Positions 47,401 to 57,818 of a stretch of DNA of 64,000 nt are shown here, in pieces. The notes under the pieces are model-generated. The model worked only from the letters and a program-made list of their open reading frames with translations, made no database searches and was not told where the DNA came from. The position numbers were made by a program, and so were the translations under genes. This DNA is from Lactarius indigo (Eukaryota > Basidiomycota > Agaricomycetes > Russulales > Russulaceae), in NCBI GenBank assembly GCA_025766275.1, contig JAFKAC010000126.1, forward strand, positions 1-64,000, in the 5' to 3' direction. The stretch's first letter is position 1. Every line of letters starts with the position of its first letter.

Positions 47401-49135
47401 CCACGTGCAAGCACAACCGAACAACGCCACATCTCACCCACCTCCTTCGCGCCCAATGACTCCCCCTTCTCCGTTAACCCCTCCACCACCATCCCCCCCC
47501 CCACCTGCCCCTCTCCTTCGTCGAACATCCCGAATCCCAGTGCCTTCTGCCCGTGCTACTAACGATGATGGCCTCCGCCACAGACGACGCCTTGCGGCCG
47601 CTATCTCGGACGCGCGCTCATCCGCGGCTCGCTGCCAGGAGGAGAGAGCACACAGATCAACTTCCCCGCACGATCACGCACTTGCCATCCTCACGGAATA
47701 TTCCGACGTACGAGACACCCATGAGCTTTATCACGCTGACCTACATTTCGAGGACACCTCCCTGACTGTCGAAGAAGCTCTCACGTCCCTGAGCGATGGG
47801 TCCTTAGAACCCGTGCCAGAGGATGACGATGAACCGATGTGGGCCCAAGCACTCGCCTCCCCGGAGCGAGAGTTCTGGATTGCGGGTGGCCGAGACGAAC
47901 TGAAAAGTCTTGAAGACCTGAAAGTTTTCGTCCTTGTGCCTCGTGCGCAGGTGCCTCGTGGACACCGGCCCTTAAAAGGGAAGCTCGTATGTAAGCGGAA
48001 GCGCAACGACGCAGGTCAGGTGGTGCGGTACAAAGTACGCTATGTGGCAAAGGGGTACGCGCAACGCTGGGGCATTGACTACGACAAGACTACAGCACCT
48101 ACTGTCCGCCTCGAATCATTCCGCTCCATCATGCACATCGCCGCTACACTGGACTGGGACCTGCAGCAGTTCGACATTAAGACCGCTTTCCTTCATGGCA
48201 TCCTGCCCGACGACGAGATGATGTTCATGGAACAACCAGAAGGCTTCGAGGTTGCCGGGAAGGAAGACTGGGTCATGCGCCTGATGAAGAGCATCTACGG
48301 CATGAAGCAGGCAAGTCGGATATGGAACCAGACCTTCCACAATGCCTTGGTGTCCTGGGGATTCGAACGGCTTGCTTGCGAATGGTGCATGTATCGCCGT
48401 CAGAGCGCCTCCGGCATCATTATCTTCGCACTCCACGTCGACGACATCATCTTGGCAGCTTCGTCCTCGAGCGAGAACTTGTGGTTCAAGGAGCAGCTAA
48501 AGGCCCAATGGGAAATATCTGACCTTGGGCCGGCAAAGTTCGCTCTAGGGATCGCTATCACTCGGGATCGGTCGAACCGGCTACTCTCGCTCTCTCAGAC
48601 TGCCAAGATAGACCGCCTAGTTGAGCAATACAATCAATCTGACGCTCACTCTGTCGACACCCCGATGATCGCCGGGCTCCAACTACGCAGGCCGGACAAG
48701 AACGCACCTACGCCACCGGACGTGTCGGAATGGATGGAGCACACCCCTTACCGTCCCTTAGTGGGGAGCCTCATGTACCTCACCGTCACTACCAGGCCGG
48801 ACATCGCCTATGCCGTGGGGCGACTCGCTTCCTTCATGGACTGCTATCGGCCTGAACACTGGGCAGCTGCTGTCCGCGTCTTGCGCTACCTAAAGAGCAC
48901 GCGACTCCATGCACTTACTCTGGGTGGGCGAAACTCCCTGAACCTCTCAGGTTACTCCGACTCCGACTACGCCAATTGTGTTGACACAAGCCGCTCTGTG
49001 GGTGGCTACTGTTTCACGCTGGGTTCCGGGATGATCTCTTGGTCTTCGCGGAAGCAAGCGACTGTTGCGGACTCGTCATGCTACACTGAGTATATGGCCT
49101 TACACGATGCAGCTCATGAAGCTATCTTCCTGTGA
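44483..49135 (+). CDS. Copia gag-pol polyprotein, truncated by a TGA
   Basis: A single 1550-codon frame. A Gly/Thr-rich N-terminus and gag domain are followed by a CX2CX4HX4C zinc knuckle (from residue 274), a protease with DTGA (D440), an integrase with an HHCC finger (H580 onward) and D646/D709/E744, a reverse transcriptase with FALHVDD (H1318, DD 1320-1321) and an RNase H starting SGYSDSDYA (near 1493). The frame ends at a TGA (49133-49135) after EAIFL, yet the same frame stays open from 49136 to 49432 with RNase H C-terminal features (HTKHVRVKYHF, ADILTKPL). About 99 residues are thus cut off, either by a CGA-to-TGA CpG transition or by a read-through stop: the context TGA-CAA-CTA fits the CAR-YYA rule. 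If truncated, this copy is probably non-autonomous. Confidence 0.93.
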   Translation: MTSANPGTPSGAPSGTTGTGGTGGATGSGGTTGGAPAAGHDDVFVNPQAFIADSAWPKELILDRLKSNWQEWNRRLTLVADQRLFSGYLDGSFPCPDPALHPRAAVNWKVSDRALRGFILEHVANAEYDTASPFAKAHDVYEALRKMHEFLGLHAQVHIIQEALNIRFNFASPLNLSCMLEAIDRLHDRFVKMGKMDDDKLKIIFIINALESNPQLQSTVNEMLESSANITSADIKNRVRREEQLLIHRERKGIPITMASTALAAVAKQTKPICANCKHTNHRVEYCIAPGGNMAGKTIEEARAAQKAAATKARGKNANPQMANVAQPAAATPETPPNATAFTINGKRYLMVPDNTPVPTPQPPPAPAASAAVVVVPKHIPLDPYDEEEYLAMLATTDDARASVDWSANTKTYATQAVSSTAYTAGRCAIARADLPFILDTGATCHISPEASDFKTLKSIPKHPVKGLSGSAIYATGVGDIELCIAGGHKLKLTNVLYIPDSSVRLVSILALNKSGDYTTHFDSSACWVTNRSGTVLVRGSLSASKRLYVLMTQTPSVQHKKTVAATALYAKVPDIETWHHRLGHCNARTIVEMAKNKVSKGMPIDLSSLPTKCDHCTLGKQTRSSVPKAREGSKAETRLGRVYVDLCGPMAVASHSGKVYSMNIIDDFSGYVWSIPLCSKAEACEAIQTWHKAVTVQTGEKLRILVTDNGELVSESVRNWCASEGIEHQLTAPYTSAHNGRAERLHRTLLGKARTMRLACNTPASLWDEFCATAAYLTTLTASSANNSKMPYELWFDRRPSLSHLREIGCRAFALHTPAIPKIYERSSPCILIGYAPHAKAYRLWDPASSRVFNSFHVSFTEHLDSKPTPLLPGTILGAAPIPPSPSWDYPGPIPTTPDAVHPNTPFSSFPSDTRLDLDYVNPYDTTFTHDMINNAPTPPHPITSNTVTQNNVTPTCQSQNNTNTSINNATPHVQAQPNNATSHPPPSRPMTPPSPLTPPPPSPPPPAPLLRRTSRIPVPSARATNDDGLRHRRRLAAAISDARSSAARCQEERAHRSTSPHDHALAILTEYSDVRDTHELYHADLHFEDTSLTVEEALTSLSDGSLEPVPEDDDEPMWAQALASPEREFWIAGGRDELKSLEDLKVFVLVPRAQVPRGHRPLKGKLVCKRKRNDAGQVVRYKVRYVAKGYAQRWGIDYDKTTAPTVRLESFRSIMHIAATLDWDLQQFDIKTAFLHGILPDDEMMFMEQPEGFEVAGKEDWVMRLMKSIYGMKQASRIWNQTFHNALVSWGFERLACEWCMYRRQSASGIIIFALHVDDIILAASSSSENLWFKEQLKAQWEISDLGPAKFALGIAITRDRSNRLLSLSQTAKIDRLVEQYNQSDAHSVDTPMIAGLQLRRPDKNAPTPPDVSEWMEHTPYRPLVGSLMYLTVTTRPDIAYAVGRLASFMDCYRPEHWAAAVRVLRYLKSTRLHALTLGGRNSLNLSGYSDSDYANCVDTSRSVGGYCFTLGSGMISWSSRKQATVADSSCYTEYMALHDAAHEAIFL

Positions 49136-49593
49136 CAACTACTCCACGGACTACGCCTACTTCCCTCCAGTCCGACTAAGCTCTTTTGCGACAACGACGC
49201 TGCCTCACGCCTTGCGGAGGACCACGTCTGGCACTCCCACACCAAGCACGTTCGCGTAAAGTATCATTTTACCCGCGAACAAGTGCATGCGGGGGAACTA
49301 TCAGTGTCGCGAGTCTCATCAAAAGAAAATACCGCCGATATACTCACGAAGCCACTGGCCAAAATGGACTTCCAGCGCCTCCGGCATTACCTTGGTATAT
49401 CATCTGGCGATGTCGGCGAACGCGCAGCGTGAGGAGGAGAGACATGAGAGACACTTTTACCCTTTTTTCATATATCCGCTTTTACCCTTTTTGCTTAAAC
49501 CGTTTTGTTTAGCTTCTACTCGTTCGTACATTTACCGCGTTCCAAACACCCTTCTCGTTCACCTCCTTACCACGTTGTCCCCGCACTGTTGTC

Positions 49594-49602
49594 GAGGAGG
49601 AG
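49594..49602 (+). other. Polypurine tract
   Basis: GAGGAGGAG directly precedes the 3' LTR, the expected plus-strand priming site. Confidence 0.85.
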
Positions 49603-49838
49603 TGTCGATGTGGAGTTGGGGTCACGCCACACAGTGGCGGGGCCACGTGATACGTCGTATATACGCGTCGGTGTCTGAACTATCTCCCTCAGTCGTTCTT
49701 ATCCTACCGCAACTGAGGGTACGTACCACACTCACTAACTACCTTACCGCTCGACTAATCGTACGACTAGATCGTCCTAGGTATAATATAATAGTCGTTC
49801 TTATCCTACCGCGACTGAGGATCATCCTAGTTCTTACA
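49603..49838 (+). repeat. Copia 3' LTR (236 bp), now directly upstream of NLR6
   Basis: Same ends as the 5' LTR. Its TATA-like run (49782-49792) lies about 50-58 bp before the NLR6 ATG, so LTR transcription could enter the gene with a very short leader. Confidence 0.95.
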
Positions 49839-49843
49839 TATGT
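49839..49843. repeat. Right target-site duplication TATGT, recreating the NLR6 start codon
   Basis: Identical to 44126-44130. The ATG inside it (49840-49842) opens NLR6 in its native frame (MSQVPSTATSS). Confidence 0.95.
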
Positions 49844-52800
49844 CTCAAGTTCCGTCTACCGCCACGTCTTCTATGGACTTTGGGAAAATCTTCGAAGCTG
49901 CTTTGGAAGCGTACAACAACCAGACCAAGAAAGACATCGCCTCCCATCCCCTAGCCGCTCAGATACAGTCCTGCGACTCTTCCAGTTCCATCCTCGCCAT
50001 TCTTCGAGCCCAGGTCCAGTTGTTCGATCGATCTCAAAGCGCCGATGAAAGGTGGACGAAGTGGCTGGATCCCACTGTAAATGTCTTGTACGCTTTCTCT
50101 GCGACCCTCGGTGAGGGTGTTGGGCTGGTAAACGTCGAGACGTTAACTCACTTGAGATCTCCTCACTGACGCGTACGACTACAGGCGTTCCCGCCTGCGA
50201 AGGCAATTTTCACTGGGATTGGCATCTTCCTCCAGGTGAGCGCCTTTCTTAACCCGGCGAGTGCTTTGGTGACACTAATATTTCTTAGGCCGTTAAAGAT
50301 GTCCGCGCTAGCCAAAATTCTCTTGTGGATCTGTTTAGCCGCATGGAATACTTTTTTATGCGTCTTGAAAGATATATAGATGTCCGACCGACTGCAGCGA
50401 TGACGGACATTATCGTAAAGATCATGGTTGAGGTGATCTCAATCCTTGGGATCGTGACGAAAGAGATCAGGCAGGGACGAACGAGTATGTCCTTCCCTTT
50501 CGATATATCCCCAGATATCGAACATTACGCAGAGAAGTACCTTAAGAAACTGATTGGAAGAAATGATGTCGAGGACGCGCTTCAGCGACTGGACCGATTG
50601 ACGCAAGAGGAGGCTCGGATGGCAGCAGTAGAAGCCCTAACGATCACTCGTGGCATCGATGAAAGGGTGCGGAGCGTCGACAACAAAGTCGATTCAGTCA
50701 CTCATGGTGAGTTATACCTGCGTTTATCGGCCCTCAACCTGACCCCAGCATTTCACTCCGTTAGGTATAAAGGAGAACGGAGTAACAATTCAAAAGTCGT
50801 CAATCAAGTCAGCCACCTAAACCGTCCGTCGCCTTCTAACCTCATCTGACCACCAAACCTTGACCACTCTTACAGGGAATGAGTTGCGCCAGAACCTGCG
50901 AAAATGGATCGCCCCCCCTGATCCATCCGTCAATTACAACACAGCTTCCGATGCTCACCACGAAGGTACCGCCGAATGGTGCACCAAAGGGAAAACCCAC
51001 GCAAATTGGAAAACATCTGGTTGCTTGTTATGGATTCACGGAAAACGTACGTTTCCGTCACCATCTCAGTCTTAATTCCAACTAACGATTCCTCAATTGA
51101 TAGCTGGTTCTGGTAAGACTATTCTCAGGTGCGTTACGCCCCGCCGAGTTGCGTCTTAATTGAAACTTATATCATCGACAAGCTCCGCAATCATCCGCGA
51201 TATCAAACCCATATCCAACGCCGGATCGGCTTTCTTGGCTTATTTTTACTTCGATTTCAAGGACAAAGCGAAGCAGGACTCCCGCGCACTATTATCCTCC
51301 CTTCTAGTCCAACTCTCCGATCAATCAGATATATTCTGTGACGCTCTTTACTCCTTGTACTGCGCATACAAAGAGGGATCGGAACAACCAACCAACGACT
51401 CACTTTCACAATGCCTCAAGAATATGCTTACCACCACAGGACCAGCGCCAATCTATCTTGTCTTGGACGCTCTTGACGAATGTCCGTACGATTCTGGATT
51501 ACCGTCGCCACGTGAAAGGTTACTGGACCTCATAGATGATATTGTTAACCTCCGCCATCCTACTCTGCGATTATGTGTCACGAGTCGTCCCGAGTTCGAC
51601 ATCCGTACCGCGCTCGAGCCATTGGCAACTCAACAAGTGTCCCTCCACAACGAAATCGGACAAATCCAGGACATTAACAATTATATCACGCATTTTATCC
51701 GCTCGGACAGAAAGACGAAGAGATGGCGAGACGAGGAGAAGGATATGGTGATCGAGAGACTGACGGAGAAAGCAGACGGCATGTAAGAGTGACCTTGAAT
51801 GCTCACGGTGGCCCCACTCTTATACTCTAGCACAGGTTTCGGTGGGTTTATTGCCAATTGGAGGTGCTGCGGCACTGTTTCCCGACAAATCTGCGTCGAA
51901 TTCTGGAAGAATTACCGAAATCACTGGACGAGACGTACAAGCGGATCCTGAAGGAGATCGACAATGCGAATCGGGAGCACGCATATCGACTTTTGCAATG
52001 TCTCGCGGTGGCCAGTCGCCCATTCCGGGTTGAGGAACTTGCGGATGTGCTTGCGTTTGATATCGGTCCAGGAGGGATCCCGAAATTGATCGCAGATTGG
52101 CGGTGGGAAGACAGAGAAGAGGCGGTGCTGTCGGCGTGTTCCAGCTTGGTTAACGTGATCATCGACAAGGGTGTCCGAGTTGTCCAGTTCTCGCACTTTT
52201 CCGTAAAGGAATTCCTGACATCAGATCGCCTTACGGCTTGCGCAGAAGATGTGTCTCGGTTTCATATCCCCGTGGAACCTTCGCACGCGATTCTTGCCCA
52301 GGCGTGTCTCGGCGTCCTACTCTCCCTGGATGACCGTACCGAGGACAAAGACAGCGTCAAGAAGGTCCCTCTTGTTCAATATGCTGCGGAATATTGGGTT
52401 GGGCATGCCAAGGTCGGGAATGTGGAAATGCGCATGAAGGATGCAATGGACCATCTCTTCGACATCGACAAATCGTATTTTCGATCGTGGCTACGAATAC
52501 ACGATGTAGACGACCTCGAGCGATGGGGTAATGTGCCGCTGACCTCAGCATCTCCCTTATACTATGCTGCATTCTGTGGATTCCACGGTCTCGTAAAGCG
52601 CCTCATTGACAAACATCCAGAGCACCTAAGCGCTCAGGGAGGCCACCGCGGGACTCCGCTTCATGCGACGCTCTCCAATGATCACATCGAGGTCGCCCAG
52701 CTCCTTGGAGAACGCGGCGCAGACGTGAATGCCCTCGATATGGACAATATGACTCCACTTCACATTGCATCAGATTACGGACGCCTCGCCGCCGCAAAGT

Positions 52801-53333
52801 GGTTGCTCGACTGTGATGCGTACGTGAACTCCCAGGACCAGTACCGCAGGACCCCACTGTACTTGGCAGCCGCCAACGGGCACCTCGAAGTTGCTCGGTT
52901 ACTACTTGAGCATAATGCGGAGGTCAACACCCGAATGTTCAATGGAAATACTTCACTTATGATTGCATCGTCAAATGGATACTCCGACGTTGTGCGGTGT
53001 TTGCTGGACCACAATGCGGATGCGGATGTCCGCTCCAACAAAGGAAACACTGCGCTGCATAAGGCAGCGGAATCCGGTTGTCTCGAGGTTTGTCGGATAC
53101 TACTCGAGCGCAATGCGGAGGTCAATCCCCAGGATAACGAGGGATCGACCCCATTACACCGAGCATCAGAGGGGAGTTGGAGTGACGGACGCCCAGACGT
53201 TGTACAGCTCTTGTTAGACCATGGTGCGGATGCGCAGGTGCGCAACCTCAGTGGAGAGACCCCATCTGAGGTAGCCCGTGGCCCAAAACGGCAGAAAATC
53301 GTACAATTGCTCTCCCGGCACGCTGCGCAATAA
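49840..53333 (+). pseudogene. NLR6: Goodbye-NACHT-ankyrin receptor, frameshifted and cut from its promoter
   Basis: The Goodbye domain, Walker A GKPGSGKT (microexon 51104-51128), Walker B LVLDALDEC, FSHFSVKEFL and about eight ankyrin units (last exon 51836-53333) are all present with normal splice sites. Two lesions separate it from its sisters. The copia element sits on the start codon, though the target duplication restores the ATG. Exon 5 lacks one base around 50791-50796, shifting the frame to a TAA at 50818-50820. Exon 5 is a 60-nt phase 1-1 exon, so skipping it would rescue the frame. The heptad linker is reduced to two repeats, the shortest of the family. Whether it is transcribed, and from which promoter, is unknown. 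Confidence 0.8.
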
Positions 53334-54154
53334 AAGAACGAGACGGAGGATAGTTAATCTGTCGACCTATGTAAGTGACGATTGCTCTGCTCATTTATGG
53401 TATATTGACACTCTCTATAGCGACCCACGTTATCTATGAGGTGAAGTCGTGTGTAAAATACGTGTGACTCTTTCGAATTCCTGTTCTACCTATGTAATTG
53501 TCCCTACGTCATTTTATTTGCGATATAGCGCCTGTACTGCTTTGTTATCGGAAACGAGAACACCCTTGCAACATACAGCGATCGGACTTGCTCGGCTGGA
53601 GTGACCGGTGTGATTCGTGGAAACTGGCTCCAGGCATTTCGATTGATGTCTATTATCATTTGACGAGGATGAGACGTCCCCTTGATATCGGCAGTACAGG
53701 AAATGAGCTCGTCAAACTAAAGACCCAAGGCGTGACTCGCCCTTTTGAAATCTCGACGTGTTTACTGCGGCACAAGCTCGCACTCCAATAATAGTGACCC
53801 AACCGATTGCCAGTCCCGAGGCGTGGGGTGTTCAGACACATACAGAACCCGGATGCTAATAGAGCGAAGATAGGGGTTGACAAACCCGTGAGGAAACCCT
53901 AATCCGCTCATTGCGAGTGCTGTTTAGCGCCGTCACCGATTGCGAAACCGGCGCTTCACATTGGAATTGAAGAACTAGTTCCATGCAGAAGAGCGAACGC
54001 GACAGACCATGAGCCTAGGATAAATACAAGAAAACACAAATTTGAAATATAGAGCTAAAACGGTATCTATCCTCAAGGCGTCCATTCGCCCGACACCCAA
54101 TGTTCCGATGTTGTTCTACTCTGAGCACGAGGGCATACAAAATCACCGTTGCGT
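53334..54154. other. NLR6 3' flank
   Basis: Common NLR 3' flank followed by the H2A.Z relic 3' flank. It gives the empty-site reference for the insertion at 61.8 kb. No gene supported. Confidence 0.45.
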
Positions 54155-54690
54155 ACATTACGCCGGTGCCACGCCTTCTGGTTTCTTAATCTTTCCGGCA
54201 GTCAGGGTCTTATGAATGAATGGCAGGACGCCACCACAAGCGACCGTTGCTCGCGTATTGAGCTCCTCGTCTCCCCGAATAGCGAGTTGTAAATGTCGTG
54301 GCGTGATACGCTTGACAGGGAGATCTTTTGAGGCATTGCCTTGATCACGAGATGTGTAAGTACAGTACAGAGGAGAGGAGAGGACGCGACGCACCTGCTA
54401 GTTCCAAGACCTCGGCGGTGAGGTATTCTAGGACGGCCGATGTGTGAACGGCAGCTTTCGAGCTGATACGAACGTTGTTCTGGGTACGCCGTTTCGAGCA
54501 TATGTGGATACGACCAACGGGGAACTAGAAGTACGACGACCACACGATCAGCACCCGAGCAGAGCGCATGAGAGCAAGATGCGGGTGAAAAAGACGCAGA
54601 TATGAATGGAGACCGGCTTTCGCGGTGCGTGTCTGGAAGCCTTTGACCACTTACCGCCTTTCCCGCTTTTGGTAGCATGGCTTGGAATGT
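54155..54690 (-). pseudogene. Histone H2A.Z relic, unit F
   Basis: On the - strand the exons with [20 protein letters not shown], then [18 protein letters not shown] and [12 protein letters not shown] are legible, with the tail KKPEGVAPA. The N-terminal exon is decayed, the donor after the first exon is lost, and frameshifts are present. It is the copy with the best preserved docking-domain region. Confidence 0.8.
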
Positions 54691-55284
54691 CACTGATGCT
54701 GAACTGTAGTCAGCGGTTACAGACAAGGCATGAGGACGGAACTAAGGGGAGGCGTAGGTGCCTTTCCTGACGAGAGGAAATGAACTAAGGTACGATGTGA
54801 GTTTGACGCGGTATCAGGTGAGTAAAATTAACAGGTTCGGCGGACACGGCGACACGCAGGGGAGAGGACGAGAAGGAAAGACGGAGTGTTCGGCACTGGT
54901 TGTGGCAACAGACGGACAAACGGAATAACATGAACACCTTGTCGAATATCCCGTGGGGAACAGTGCCTGGCAATGCGAATTTATGGGAACAATTGATTGA
55001 AATAAGTTTCGGGCGTGTTAAACAGAGCTCGTGATCTCAGAAGACCATGAATGAGTGTTGGTCACTGTTGGAAGACACGGGAACAACCTGAAGAAAACAG
55101 AGGCTTTCGTCCAAAGGCTAGGAAGGTATTTCTACGCGTTTGGACGAAGGTGTTGTCTGGTTCTAGTTGGTTGGTAACTGGAACGGAACGTTGATTTCTT
55201 GTTGACGTGAGCAAGTTCCCATTGTCCGCAACGGGCCGGCCGGCCGCTGAAAAAGGCAAGCACCGAGTCCGCGGCCATTCCATC
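54691..55284. other. Spacer, unit F
   Basis: No gene supported. Shared blocks with 15895 and 41947. Confidence 0.4.
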
Positions 55285-57160
55285 CCATACAGTATACCGT
55301 CCTTTCTTTATCGCCTCTTCCCCTGGGCCACGGAGAACCCCAATCTACCCACACTCGTCCCACTCTCTCCACCATCGACCCCATCCGGACCCCCACACTT
55401 CCCCTCTTCCGTCTACCCCTACAACTTCCACATTCTACGGCAGTATTCTGTTCATCGCACGCTCGTTATCCCATCCACTTCCCCACTCACGTACCGGGAG
55501 ATCTAACACGCATACACTCCGCCTTCAGTACAATTATTCAGGCGCATGTCAGTGACGAGGGAAAAGTGGAGGCATACAGGAGCGCATTTCTGGTTCGTGT
55601 CTCTGGTTGATTCTTCTCTCCGGTCATTCACTTGTACCCTAGCGGAGCGTGCACAGAACAAGGGTTTCGCTCAGTACCTCTTAACTATAGAGAAAATGGT
55701 CGAGAATGACCAACCATAACTTACGGGCGTGTTTCAAAAAGCCAGATGGAAATAGACTTCCCAAGTCGCGGTCGATGCAGAGGGCTCCCACATTACCTAT
55801 GTAATTGACTGTGAAATCGTGCACATTCTCGCCTCGCGCTATTCATTGAAATGACTAATTTTTGTTTTTTTTTTCAGTGCATGATAACTGAGCCAAGGTA
55901 CTAACTCGGGTTTGTGCAATCGACTTGGACTTAGGGCGGCCGTATACGATCAACTTGTTGATCTCCGAGCCTGATCACTGACTATCTCACTTGGTAAGTT
56001 TGCATGTGAACCGTCTTTCCCTCGCCTAACCAAGATTTTTCCGGAATAATAGTTCCACCTGACCCTGTGACAACGAACGATGCTCGCCGATGTGCAGACG
56101 CATCTTCTCACACTCATAAACTCTTCGACGATCCTGTTGGGCCATTCGCTCGGATCTAATCTACATACTCTGCATCTTGCGCACCCACGCTATATCGTGC
56201 ATCGACACTACGCAGCTCTTCCACCACTCACGCGGTCGATCAGTCAGGCTGGGACTGGCACGGTTACGCACATATGGCGAGGCGGCTCTATACGGTGTTG
56301 GGGTCCTGGCGGGCACAATCCGGAAGAGGACGCACGTGTGTGGATAGATTTATTCAATCCGAGATGAAGAAAGGTGCGTCCCTCAATTGTTCGTCCCGCT
56401 GCGACTAAGTTGACGACTTTCCAGTTAAGGGCTCGGGTTTGGGAAGTTTCGGGCAGATTATGAGCTAATATTTGCGCTCATCGCGCAATTGCAATGGCAC
56501 ACGCATGCGCACGGCCATCGTCGACCGCGGCAACCTCGATGCCTGGCATGTCACTTCAGCAACTGCCCCTGCCCCGACCTTGCCTGCGCGAACAACACGC
56601 TTGTTCTCGACGGGCGGCTAGGAGCGCTTGATTGTCACGAGTTGATATTCGTGAGACTGATGGGGTTAGTGGATGCCGTTGGGTGTGGGCGACCTCTCAA
56701 TCGCCCCGTCCTATATCATCAGTGCTTAAGCAAACCGTCACAGGGATCATACCCAAGTCACGCACAGACAGTCTTCCCGGCGCAGAAAATGCAGAAAACC
56801 AAAACTTGACTAGCGCAGCGGAGACGAAGGTGGAAGACATGCAGACCCGCCGTCGTCGCCGCCGGCGCCAGACGACAACGACAACGGCCTGTTCGCAGCC
56901 GTGATGAACCTAAACGCGTACCCGACAGCGCTACTCCTCTTCTCAGGGGACAGCAACCCGCGCTCGATTACCACGCTCGCGGCACGCAGAGCGGAGTATC
57001 AGCTAGCCAGGATCAGTGGGACGAGAGCCGGGGCAGCTCGAGGGCAGCCGCTAGGGCTGGGGATGGTGCAGTGCGTTGGAGCACAATAGGGCGCTCGAGG
57101 AGGGGGTCGCACGGATGGAGTCTTTAATGGGGTCGTTGTTCGTCAGGCCCAAAACGTAGG
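55285..57160 (+). pseudogene. Rex1 exonuclease relic, unit F
   Basis: Collinear with Rex1 from exon 3 to the stop. Exon 4 reads VIDCEI, and exon 6 keeps an open stretch (56080-56367) with LLGHSLGSNL and GHNPEEDA, but it has no intact frame across exons and the final exon is frameshifted. The best preserved Rex1 relic after the intact gene. Confidence 0.75.
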
Positions 57161-57699
57161 AAGGTATGGATAGTTCGCGTTGGCGACGACGATATTATAT
57201 CCTTGTTTACCCTTTAGGTAGAGGTACCACCAACGACCGGTATTATTCGATTACTCCCCGTGGATTTTAACCAACCCCTGGAACCCAAATACGATTTTTT
57301 TACTCATTTAATACCGTTGGAGGTCGTCGTTAGTCGCGTGGTACATATATAGGCGTCATAGGCTTCCAGGCCTTCGAGGTCTCCGTGTTAACTGATGCCC
57401 GTGCACACGGTTCCATCACGAGGAGTCTCTCATGATCTCGCAAGGATTATTTATCCCAACTAGAAAAAAGGGAGAACCTATCCTTAGACTGACCTCGCCA
57501 ACTTGAACCGTGCGCCAAGATACCGACGACAGTCACGCAGAGGCTGTTCGATTCTCCGAGTCGTACAGACCCGTACTCGCACCTGACCTAGAGCGATGAA
57601 CGAATCTAAGTGTGGCGCTCTCCTGCCAGTGCGAGTCTATTGCGTCTTTTGTGCTGGCTGCAGTGAATGTTATTAGTTGCGGGCGTCTAATGACAGGAT
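57161..57699. other. Spacer upstream of NLR7
   Basis: Rex1 3' flank and NLR upstream region. No gene supported. Confidence 0.45.
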
Positions 57700-57726
57700 C
57701 CCTGGGAATATCAAGGCGGCTATCTG
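57700..57726 (+). promoter_or_regulatory. Conserved upstream element of NLR7
   Basis: CCCTGGGAATATCAAGG then CGGCTATCTG, 93 bp before the ATG. One mismatch in the right palindrome arm. Confidence 0.55.
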
Positions 57727-57818
57727 TTGCCCACGAGGCGTCCTTTACGCTCCCTTCCCAGTGCGATCCGCCTGTTATCCCCTAACCACCTTTCACCCAG
57801 GCTCCTTTAACTAGCGTT

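Larger units (their letters stand above)
44131..49838 (+). mobile_element. Full-length Ty1/copia LTR retrotransposon, recent insertion
   Basis: The 5708-bp element has two 236-bp LTRs, a primer-binding site, a single gag-pol frame, a polypurine tract and 5-bp target duplications (TATGT). The order protease-integrase-RT-RNase H defines the copia superfamily. LTR identity is 234/236. It lies exactly on the NLR6 start codon, between that gene's promoter and its coding sequence. Confidence 0.97.

Noticed and set aside
49287..50048. 253-codon + strand ORF spanning the copia 3' LTR and the NLR6 start
   Set aside because: It reads the LTR and NLR6 exon 1 in a different frame from the Goodbye domain; an overlap artefact.
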